DNA from: Burkholderia pyrrocinia
Lineage (GTDB): Bacteria; Pseudomonadota; Gammaproteobacteria; Burkholderiales; Burkholderiaceae
DNA: 64,000 nt
Assembly: GCF_018417535.1 (NCBI RefSeq)
Contig: NZ_CP070979.1
Span: forward strand, 682,001-746,000
Reading direction: 5' to 3'
Part shown: piece after piece, positions 18,634 to 26,220 of the stretch
How positions within the stretch are numbered: the first letter of the stretch is position 1
How the letters are laid out: every line of letters begins with the position of its first letter
Notes under the pieces: model-generated
The model's database searches: none
What the model saw: only the letters and a program-made list of their open reading frames with translations
Told to the model about the DNA's origin: nothing
Translations under genes and position numbers: made by a program

Positions 18634-19073
18634 AGGTCTCTCGTAAAAAGATCTTGGATCGAAGTGCGGTAGGCACCACCGCCGCGCTTTGCCGTCCTCG
18701 GTGCGAAGCGCTCGACAAGACTAGGAGACCGTCATTGCATTGCGAAATGATATTAAGTCGATTGCAAACAAACATTATCGATATAAGTTCAGCAATGCGG
18801 CCGGCATCGTGCCGCGTCGCTCGCGCCGTCCCTTAACACGAATACTTGTTAAAAAATCGCTGGTTATTATTTGTATTCGCTAGCGGGTCGATGCTAGTTT
18901 TCTGTCGGATTCGACGACGCGGCCGGCTCTCGACGGGCAGCCGCCCCCATCCGCCCTACGGGAACCCGCCATATGAACCGATACCGCCTGCTGCGCTGCG
19001 CCTTTGGATACGTCGGATGCGACACGTCGTTGCCGGCACGCCGCGTCGCGAACCGCGTGGCGCGGGGGCAGCG
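18634..19073. promoter_or_regulatory. Divergent promoter region of the oxygenase and MFS genes
   Basis: A 440-bp gap between the oxygenase (minus) and the exporter (plus). The stretch 18730-18900 is AT-rich against a GC-rich background (for example ATGATATTAAGTCGATTGC near 18749) and should hold back-to-back promoters. An open frame runs through part of it on the plus strand but lacks family support before 19074. Confidence 0.55.
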
Positions 19074-20507
19074 ATGAGCGAACGCGTTCCGGCGCTCGAC
19101 AGCGCACTGGCCGCCGCCGCGCCGCCGCATCGCACGTCGCTGCGTGCGATCTTCCCGACCGTCGCGGCCGCGAGCCTCGGCTTCGCGATCGTCCAGCTCG
19201 ACGTGACCGTCGTCAACGTCGCGATTCCGAGCCTCGGCCATTCATTCGGATCGAGCGTCCACGGGCTGCAGTGGATCGTCGATGCGTACACGCTGTCGTT
19301 CGCCGCGCTGCTGCTGACGTCCGGCACGCTGGCCGACCGCTTCGGCAGCCGCCGGCTGTTCGCGTACGGCCTCGCGCTGTTCCTGCTCGCATCGCTCGGC
19401 TGCGCGCTCGCGCCGTCGCTCGCGGCGCTGATCGCCGCGCGTGTCGCACAGGGCGTCGGCGCCGCGATGATCCTGCCCACGTCGCTCGCGCTGATCACGC
19501 ACGCTTGCGCGAACGACGCCGCCGCGCGCGTGAAGGCCGTCGCGTGGTGGAGCGCGACCGGCGGCGCGATCAGCGCGGCCGGGCCGACGCTCGGCGGGTT
19601 GCTGATCGATTCGCTCGGCTGGCGTGCGATCTTCTTCATCAACCTGCCGATCTGCGCGGCCGGGCTGTGGGTCACGCTGCGCCACGTGCAGGATTCGGCC
19701 GCCGCGCGCACGCGGCTGTTCGATCCGGCCGGCCAGATCGTCGCGGTGCTCGTGCTCGGGCTGCTGACGGGCGGGATCATCCGGGCCGGCGCGCATGGGC
19801 CGGGTGACCCGTATGCGACCAGCGCGCTGGTTGCGTCGGTCGTGCTCGGTGCGCTGTTTGTCGCGATCGAGCGGCGTGTGGCCGCACCGATGCTGCAACT
19901 CGCGTTCTTCAGGATCGCGCGCGTACCGGGCGTGCTCGCGATCGGCGCGGTCACGAATGCCGCGTTCTACGGGCTGATCTTCTCGCTGAGCCTCTATTTC
20001 CAGAGCGCACGCGGCTTCACTGCGACCGAATCGGGGCTCGCGCTCGCGCCGCTCACGATCATCATGCTTGCCAACCTCGCGAGTGCTCGGCTCGCCGTCC
20101 GGTACGGGTTCCGCGCAACCGTCATCGCCGGCCTCGCCGTGTCGCTCGCCGGCTACGTGTGGCTGTGGCAAACGCTCGCCGCGCACACACCGTACGTGCT
20201 GCTGGCGCCGGGGCTCGCGGCGATGGCGATCGGCGGCGGCATCGCGATTCCCGCGCTGACGTCGACGATGCTCGGCAGCGTCGAGGCCGGCCGCTCGGCC
20301 ACCGCGTCCGCGATCCTCAATACCGCGCGCCAGGTAGGCGCCGCCGTCGGCGTCGCGGCGCTCGGTGCGCTGGTCGCGGGCCAGGGCGCGGCGATCGTCG
20401 CAGGCGCGTCGCACGCGTTCGCCGTCGCGGCCACGCTCGTCGCCGTCTGCCTCGTGCTGGCCGCGCGCTGGCCGGGCGACGCGCCGGATGCCGGCACGCG
20501 GGCCTGA
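19074..20507 (+). CDS. MFS efflux transporter, DHA2/EmrB-QacA type
   Basis: A 477-residue drug:proton antiporter with about 14 membrane helices. Diagnostic stretches are LDVTVVNVAIPSLG in helix 1, LLLTSGTLADRFGSRR (motif A) and GVGAAMILPTSLALI (motif C-like). The start at 19074 (MSERVPALD) has a GGGGG ribosome site and gives the normal family length. It is 51 bp from the first ATP-grasp gene, so it probably exports the product of that enzyme. Confidence 0.92.
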   Translation: MSERVPALDSALAAAAPPHRTSLRAIFPTVAAASLGFAIVQLDVTVVNVAIPSLGHSFGSSVHGLQWIVDAYTLSFAALLLTSGTLADRFGSRRLFAYGLALFLLASLGCALAPSLAALIAARVAQGVGAAMILPTSLALITHACANDAAARVKAVAWWSATGGAISAAGPTLGGLLIDSLGWRAIFFINLPICAAGLWVTLRHVQDSAAARTRLFDPAGQIVAVLVLGLLTGGIIRAGAHGPGDPYATSALVASVVLGALFVAIERRVAAPMLQLAFFRIARVPGVLAIGAVTNAAFYGLIFSLSLYFQSARGFTATESGLALAPLTIIMLANLASARLAVRYGFRATVIAGLAVSLAGYVWLWQTLAAHTPYVLLAPGLAAMAIGGGIAIPALTSTMLGSVEAGRSATASAILNTARQVGAAVGVAALGALVAGQGAAIVAGASHAFAVAATLVAVCLVLAARWPGDAPDAGTRA

Positions 20508-20558
20508 CCCGTACCGACCGCTTCCCTTCAACCGATCCCACAGCCGAGCGAGGAATCC

Positions 20559-21836
20559 ATGCAGCATCGCTTCATCGATACCGTCCTGATCGTCGACGGC
20601 GCGTCGACGGCCGCCTATCTGGCGCCCGCGTTTCGCGCATACGGCATCCGTTGCGCGCACGTGATCAGCGACCCCGACTTGCCGGAAATCTACCGGAACC
20701 AGTTCGTCGCGTCCGACTACATCCGCCAGATCCAGCATCGCGGCGACATCGACGCGACGCTCGCGCAATTGAGCGACCTGCGGATCGGCGCGGTGCTGCA
20801 CGGCCTCGACGCGGCGCTCGAACTGGCCGACACGCTCGCCGAGCGGCTCGACGTGCCGTATCGGAACCCGCTCGCGACGTCGGCCGCGCGGCGCGACAAG
20901 TTCGCGATGAACGAGCGCATCCGCCAGGCCGGCCTGCGCGCACCCGCGCACTTTCACAGCACGTCGGTCGACGAGGCCCTCGCCTGGGCGCGTGCGCACG
21001 GCGCGCTGCCGCTCGTGGTGAAGCCGGCACGCAGCGCGGGCGTGACCGGCGTGAAGATCTGCCGGACGCTCGAGCAGGTCGAGCACGCCGCGCGCGACGT
21101 GCTGGCCACCCGTTCGCTGTACAACCAGCCGAACGACGACATCGTGATCCAGAGTTATTCCGAGGGCCAGGAATACATCGTCGATTCGGTGTCGTTCGAG
21201 GGCCGCCATCGCGTGGTCAGCCTGTGGGAAGTACATCGCGACCGCTCGCACGCGCCGCGGCTCGACAAGATGCTGGTGCTGAACCATGCCGACCCGCGCT
21301 ACGCGCCGCTGCTCGATTACGCGGCCGACGTGCTCGACGCGCTCGACGTACGCTTCGGGCCGACCCATCTCGAACTGTTCGATACCGCCGACGGCCCGAC
21401 GATCGTCGAACTGAACGCGCGGCTGCACGGCAGCCTCGATCCGCGGCTGACGAGTGCGGTCAGCGGCGAGAATCACGTGTCGGCCGCCGTCGAAGCCGTG
21501 CTGCATCCGGAGCGGCTGTTCGGCGAGGTCGCCGCGCCGACGGATTTTCGCGGCTACTGCGGACACGTGCTGCTGCTGTCGTCGCGCAACGGCGTGCTCG
21601 CGCAGGACTTCACGTGGCAGGCGATCCAGGCGCTGCCGTCGTTCGTCGGGCTCAAGCAGTGGATCAAGGTGGGCGACACGCTGCGCGTGACCACCGACCT
21701 GCAGACGGCGCTCGGCACGGTCGGCCTTTACAGCCCGACGTTCGAGCGGCTGCTCGAGGATTGCCGGCGCATCCGCGAAATCGAGGCCGATTTCTTCGCG
21801 GACGAGCGCGCTGTCGCGCCGGTCCAGCGTTATTGA
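20559..21836 (+). CDS. ATP-grasp carboxylate-amine ligase, first
   Basis: A 425-residue ATP-grasp enzyme. The N-terminal pre-ATP domain holds VLIVDGASTAAYLAPAF. The ATP-binding region has LPLVVKPARSAGVTGVKIC (about 150-168) and QSYSEGQEYIVDSV. The metal-binding motif is THLELFDTADGPTIVELNAR with ExN. This is the architecture of L-amino-acid ligases (BacD-like) that join two amino acids through an acyl phosphate. A C-terminal extension of about 90 residues follows. It lies right behind the MFS exporter. Confidence 0.88.
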   Translation: MQHRFIDTVLIVDGASTAAYLAPAFRAYGIRCAHVISDPDLPEIYRNQFVASDYIRQIQHRGDIDATLAQLSDLRIGAVLHGLDAALELADTLAERLDVPYRNPLATSAARRDKFAMNERIRQAGLRAPAHFHSTSVDEALAWARAHGALPLVVKPARSAGVTGVKICRTLEQVEHAARDVLATRSLYNQPNDDIVIQSYSEGQEYIVDSVSFEGRHRVVSLWEVHRDRSHAPRLDKMLVLNHADPRYAPLLDYAADVLDALDVRFGPTHLELFDTADGPTIVELNARLHGSLDPRLTSAVSGENHVSAAVEAVLHPERLFGEVAAPTDFRGYCGHVLLLSSRNGVLAQDFTWQAIQALPSFVGLKQWIKVGDTLRVTTDLQTALGTVGLYSPTFERLLEDCRRIREIEADFFADERAVAPVQRY

Positions 21837-21859
21837 CGCCGCGCTTCGGCTCTCCGGCG

Positions 21860-22735
21860 CTAGCGCGCGAGCAACGCGCCCGCCTGCCGGCCCAGCACCG
21901 CGCGCAATGCGTCGAGTTCGGGCAGCGCGGGCGCTTCGTCGGGCGTGACGAGGTAGGTCGTCACGCTGTCGAGATCGTCGAACGCGTGCGTGCGCAGTTC
22001 CTTGCGCGCCACGTGTTCGGTCGTGATCCGCTTCGGCAGGATCGCGACGCCCATCCCGGCCGCCACGCATCCGAGGATCGCGCCGAACGTGCCGAACGAC
22101 GACACCGATTCGATCGCGAAACCGCGCGCCTTCAGCCAGTGCTCGGCGACCGCGCGATACGGGCAGCCGTCGTGAAACGCCAGCAGCCGCACCGTGTTGT
22201 CGGCCAGCAATTGCCGGCGCGTGACCGTGGCCGCGCTCACCAGCACCATGTCTTCGGCGAACGCGGGCTCGTAGCGCAGCCCGGGCCGGACGACCGCGCG
22301 CGCGGTGAGCGCGGCGTCGATCCGGCCGCGCAGCAGCGCGTCGGCCAGTTCCGGCTCGCTGCCGATCTGCACCGCGAGGCCGAGGGCCGGATCGTGCGCC
22401 TTCAATGCGGCGGCGAGCGCCGGCAGCCGCGTGGCCGCGGTGCTTTCCATCGAGCCGAGCCGGAAGCTGCGCGCGACCGGCGTCTCGCGCACCACCTGCG
22501 TCGCTTCGTCGACGAGGCGCAGGATGCGATCGCAATACGGAATCAGCCGGCGCCCGGCTTCGTTCAGCACCAGCCGCTTGCCGTGCCGGTCGAACAGCGG
22601 CGCGTCGAGCGATTCTTCGAGCTGGCGAAGCCGCGCGGTCACGTTCGACTGCGTGCAGCCGAGCCGTTCGGCCGCGCGCAACGCACTGCCCTCCTGCACG
22701 ACAGCACGGAAGGTTTCGAGCAGAGGTATGTTCAT
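21860..22735 (-). CDS. LysR-family regulator
   Basis: A 291-residue LTTR with the N-terminal helix-turn-helix LRAAERLGCTQSNVTARLRQLEESL and a type-2 periplasmic-binding effector domain (about 90-290). It is convergent with the first ATP-grasp gene and divergent from the BASS-type transporter 77 bp away, so the transporter and second ATP-grasp gene are its likely targets. Effector unknown. Confidence 0.92.
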   Translation of the reverse strand: MNIPLLETFRAVVQEGSALRAAERLGCTQSNVTARLRQLEESLDAPLFDRHGKRLVLNEAGRRLIPYCDRILRLVDEATQVVRETPVARSFRLGSMESTAATRLPALAAALKAHDPALGLAVQIGSEPELADALLRGRIDAALTARAVVRPGLRYEPAFAEDMVLVSAATVTRRQLLADNTVRLLAFHDGCPYRAVAEHWLKARGFAIESVSSFGTFGAILGCVAAGMGVAILPKRITTEHVARKELRTHAFDDLDSVTTYLVTPDEAPALPELDALRAVLGRQAGALLAR

Positions 22736-22812
22736 ATCAGTTTTTCTTGTTACCGATCCAGTTTATATCATTTTACTTCGCATATCATCCGGATTAGCCT
22801 AGCGGACATTCC
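22736..22812. promoter_or_regulatory. LysR/transporter divergent control region
   Basis: A 77-bp gap with AT-rich sequence (GTTTATATCATTTTACTTCG and GCATATCATCC) between divergent genes, the usual place for an LTTR site. No clean T-N11-A dyad could be fixed by eye. Confidence 0.5.
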
Positions 22813-23847
22813 ATGCTGGCCGGCCCCTTTCCGAGGAATCCGCATGCCATCCGCCGTCTGTTCCGGCTTCACCTGCGTTCGCCGTCGGCGCGAGGCTTGC
22901 CCGTGCGCGCACTGATCGCCGCACTCGTGCGGCGTGGCCCGACCGTGCTCGCGTGCGGCGTCGGCCTCGGCCTGCTGATTCCGCCGCTCGCGGACCTTGC
23001 ACGGCCGCTGATGCCCGTCACCGTGTTCCTGTTCGTGCTGGGCACGCTGCTGCGCGTCGAGCCCGGCGCCGTGCGCGCGGTCGCGCGACGGCCGGCCGTG
23101 TCGCTGCTGCTGCCCGCCGCGACGATGATCGCGTGCCCGGTCGCGCTCGGCATCGCGGCGCGGTTCGCCGGCATGCCGTACGACTGGGTCGTCGCGCTGG
23201 TGATTGCGTACTGCGCGCCGCCGTCGAGCGGCACGTCGACGATCGCACGGATGCTGTCGCTCGACGCGAGCGTCGCGCTCGTCGCGACCCTCGCGTCGAT
23301 GGCGTTCGTTCCGCTCACCGCGCCGCTGCTGACGGCCTGGTTCAGCCACGATGCGGCCGTGTCGATCTCGCCCGTGAGTCTCGCGTTGCGGCTCGCACTG
23401 CTGATCGGCAGCGCCGAAGGCGTTGCACTACTCGTGCGGCGGTTTGCCGGTTCGCGGCTCGATCGCTACGCGACGCCCATCGACGCGATCGTCGTCGTCG
23501 CGCTGCTGGTGTTCGCGCTGGGCACGATGGCCGGCATGCAGCAGTCGATCATCGACGCGCCGCACCGCGCGTTGACGGCAATCGCACTCGCGTTCGCCGT
23601 CAACGCCGGCTTCCAGATCATCGCGTACGCGCTCACGCCCGGCGACGTCCGCACGCGGCTCAACGTCGCGCTGATCGTCGCCAACCGCAACGTCGGCCTG
23701 ATGTGGGCCGCGCTCGGGCTCGCGACCACGCCGACCATGGCGCTGGTGTTCACGTGTGCGCAACTGCCGATCTATACGCTGCCGCGCGTCGTCCAGCACC
23801 TGTTGCCGCGCCTCGAAGCGCAGCGCCTGCGCAGGCGTGCACGCTAG
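22813..23847 (+). CDS. BASS-type (bile acid:sodium symporter-like) membrane transporter
   Basis: A 344-residue membrane protein with about nine or ten helices. Typical BASS/arsenite-permease-like features are LMPVTVFLFVLGTLLRVEPG and AYCAPPSSGTSTIARMLSLD, plus NVALIVANRNVGLMWAALG near the C-terminus. The first 30 residues before the first helix are poorly supported and translation may start later, for example at a GTG near 22902. It is divergent from the LysR gene and followed after 42 bp by the second ATP-grasp gene. The substrate is probably an organic anion. Confidence 0.8.
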   Translation: MLAGPFPRNPHAIRRLFRLHLRSPSARGLPVRALIAALVRRGPTVLACGVGLGLLIPPLADLARPLMPVTVFLFVLGTLLRVEPGAVRAVARRPAVSLLLPAATMIACPVALGIAARFAGMPYDWVVALVIAYCAPPSSGTSTIARMLSLDASVALVATLASMAFVPLTAPLLTAWFSHDAAVSISPVSLALRLALLIGSAEGVALLVRRFAGSRLDRYATPIDAIVVVALLVFALGTMAGMQQSIIDAPHRALTAIALAFAVNAGFQIIAYALTPGDVRTRLNVALIVANRNVGLMWAALGLATTPTMALVFTCAQLPIYTLPRVVQHLLPRLEAQRLRRRAR

Positions 23848-23889
23848 CCGGCACCACCCCGCTCTCCCGTCCTCGATCAAGGATCCAGC

Positions 23890-25098
23890 ATGAAGCGACT
23901 CATCGTGATCGGCGCACGCGCCACCGGCAGCAGCCTCGCACTCGTGCGTGCCGCGCTCGCGCGCCGGGTGGCCGTGACCGTCATCACCGCGCCCGGCCAT
24001 CGTCTCGACGGCGCGTTTCCCGACGGCGTCGAGACCATCAACCTCGAACCCGACGCCGGCCAGCTCGCCGGCTGGCTGCGCGCGCGTTTTCCGGACGAGC
24101 TCGACACGCTGCGCGTAACGACCGCACACGACACCTATGCGCGCACCGCCGCGTGGGTCGCCGACGCGCTCGGCCTGCCCGGCCCCGATGCGCGGCACGT
24201 CGCGCACGCGGTGTCGAAGTCGAACCAGAAGGCATTGCTCGCCGCGCACGGCATCCCGGCCGCGCAATTCGTCACGGGCACGCTGGGTGCGCCGGCGGCG
24301 CTCGCGGCCGCGGCCGACCCGTTGCGCTTTCCGGTCGTCGTCAAGCCGTCGGAAGGCTCGGCGAGCGATGGCGTCCGGCGCTGCGAGAACATCGCCGAAG
24401 TGCGCACGCAACTCGATGCGCTCGCCGCCGCGCAAACCGATGCGCGGGCGCTCGCGATGGAACGTGTCGTCGTCGAGGAATTCCTGAGCGGCAGCGAATA
24501 CTGCGTCGAGTATTTCGACGGCCGCTACGTCGGCGCGCTGCGCAAGCTGAAGCGGCACGGCGCCGGCTTTCTCGAACGCGGCTATACGTCCGAACTCGAT
24601 CTCGGTGCCGGCACGCTGCGCGCGCTGATCGACGTCGGCACGCGGGCGACCGCGGCCGCCGGGCTCACGTGGGGGCCCGTGCACCTCGACTGCATCGTGC
24701 ACGACGGCGTGCCGCACGTGATTGAACTGAATCCGCGCATCGCGGGCAGCTTCATCTGCGACATCGTGCGTGACGGATATGGCTTCAACGTGGTCGAATC
24801 GTTGCTCGACAAGCTCGACGGACGGACGGTGACGATTCCCGAACTGTTCGAGCCGCACGCGTATGCGCGCGCCGAATTCCTGCTCGACAGCGATCCGGGC
24901 GCGTGGCGTTTCGCGCAGGCGGGCGAGATCAACGATGGCGCGGTCACGATCAGTTACGGGCCGCAAGTGTTGCCGGATCGCGAACGGCGCGCGTTTCTTT
25001 ATGTGCGTGTCGCGTTGCCGGCCGCGCGGGATGTGGCGAAGAAGCCGGGTTTGTCGACCGATGGCGGCAACGTCCAGCAGCCGACGCTGGCCGGATAG
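23890..25098 (+). CDS. ATP-grasp ligase, second
   Basis: A 402-residue ATP-grasp enzyme. It has VVVKPSEGSASDGVRRCEN as the nucleotide-binding loop (about 154-172), VVVEEFLSGSEYCVEYFDG, and the metal site VHLDCIVHDGVPHVIELNPR. The N-terminus MKRLIVIGARATGSSLALVR is a Rossmann-like pre-domain. It shares architecture with the first ATP-grasp gene but little sequence, so the two probably catalyse different ligations or act in sequence. A hairpin at 25119 follows. Confidence 0.88.
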   Translation: MKRLIVIGARATGSSLALVRAALARRVAVTVITAPGHRLDGAFPDGVETINLEPDAGQLAGWLRARFPDELDTLRVTTAHDTYARTAAWVADALGLPGPDARHVAHAVSKSNQKALLAAHGIPAAQFVTGTLGAPAALAAAADPLRFPVVVKPSEGSASDGVRRCENIAEVRTQLDALAAAQTDARALAMERVVVEEFLSGSEYCVEYFDGRYVGALRKLKRHGAGFLERGYTSELDLGAGTLRALIDVGTRATAAAGLTWGPVHLDCIVHDGVPHVIELNPRIAGSFICDIVRDGYGFNVVESLLDKLDGRTVTIPELFEPHAYARAEFLLDSDPGAWRFAQAGEINDGAVTISYGPQVLPDRERRAFLYVRVALPAARDVAKKPGLSTDGGNVQQPTLAG

Positions 25099-25118
25099 CG
25101 CGTCGGCCAGCGTGGCGA

Positions 25119-25145
25119 GACGGGAGCGGTGCGCGCCCTCCCGTC
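25119..25145 (+). terminator. Hairpin after the ATP-grasp operon
   Basis: GACGGGAG at 25119 pairs perfectly with CTCCCGTC ending at 25145, with an 11-nt GC-rich loop. It lies 20 bp after the ligase stop. There is no clear T-tract, so termination efficiency is uncertain. Confidence 0.45.
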
Positions 25146-26220
25146 GCGGCGACGGCGTTCCCTGCCTGCGGCGGGCACGCCAACTGAAACTCCGCCACAC
25201 CGATACATTCGGGCATCCCCTTGCCGCCGCCCTATGGCTCCTGTTCGCGCCCCGCGTTCCAGCACCATCCAGGCTTGTCTAAGCGCCCGAACTGCACGTC
25301 GGCGCGATGAGAAGGGTAATCGTCCATCTCGGTAAAATCTGGGGGTTTCGCCTGAGAGCCTTTTGCAACAAGACTTCCGGGGTAATTCCAACTATCGTCT
25401 GCAGACTCGGCAGTGATCTGCGGCAAGCGATCTGCCCGCAATTTCCGATTGCGACCTGGACGGGGGCTGCAGATGCCAGGCCTTGAATTTCGCTATGTGA
25501 GCCAGGATCGCTTACCCACGCGGCTGTCGGAGTTTGACGTCGAGCGACTAAACGCGAATCATGCCCCTCGATCAAGCACGCCTGACCTCAAAGAGCGAGC
25601 CACCATCGTCTGCCGTCAAGGGCAGAAATGATCCGTACCAGGTTCGGCCTGGCCAGGATTGCAGGGGGCATGTCGGCAACCACGACGGCGAACCCTAGTC
25701 GTAGTCGGGATCGTCCGACAGCAGCGACGACACGAAACGCTACTTCGAGTTGATGAAACTGTTTCAGCGACGGTACGGATCGGACCGATCACGCGACCGC
25801 ATGCGGCGATCGCCAACGCCGAATGTGCCGCCTTCGCACGGCCGAGCGTGCGTGCGAGAGGACGAAAGCACGTTTCAGCGTTGATACGGACTGCTCCACT
25901 CATGCGGCTGCATTTGACGACCGCTACCGCCGAGCGTGCCGCATGCGCACGGCCAACCGGCGTACCGGAGACGACGGCGCACGCATCAGATTTCCACCCG
26001 CTGGTTGGTTGCAAAAGTGAAATCATGTCGCAATAGACAGCGACGCATTCTTCTGACCACACGGTGCAATGACATTGCTCAAGCGGCCCTTGCACGCACG
26101 GACACGCGGGCGATCGCCTACCGCAGGCAATGCTCGTTGGCAATGCAGCGACTAAAGCCGTTTGCCGCAGTCACCGGAACTCGATCTGCAGACTTGGTGC
26201 AGACTTGGGCTCCAGGGTCG
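25146..26220. other. 1.1-kb stretch without a convincing gene
   Basis: Several overlapping frames of 70-175 codons are open on both strands, but none has a recognisable domain, a good start or consistent codon use. The stretch separates the ligase cluster from the Na/Pi transporter genes and contains the imperfect repeat described separately. It may be decayed accessory DNA. Confidence 0.5.
25761..25982. repeat. Two imperfect 111-bp direct repeats
   Basis: GTTTCAGCG occurs at 25761 and again at 25872, 111 bp apart. The following sequences stay alignable through the GATACGGA/GGTACGGAT box, CCGCATGCGG/CATGCGGCTGC, GCCGAATGTGCCGCC/GCCGAGCGTGCCGC and GCACGGCC. On the minus strand both encode GRAxAAxSAxAxxxCxR followed by AET-like residues in the same frame, so this could be a repeat-bearing short protein or a non-coding repeat. 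Confidence 0.55.

Noticed and set aside
19242..22535. 1,097-codon minus-strand frame
   Set aside because: Overlaps the MFS and first ATP-grasp genes and part of the LysR gene; composition is Arg-rich mirror sequence with no domain.
25616..26143. 175-codon minus-strand frame as a real gene
   Set aside because: Contains the imperfect repeat but has no good start, ribosome site or known family; reported only as a repeat.
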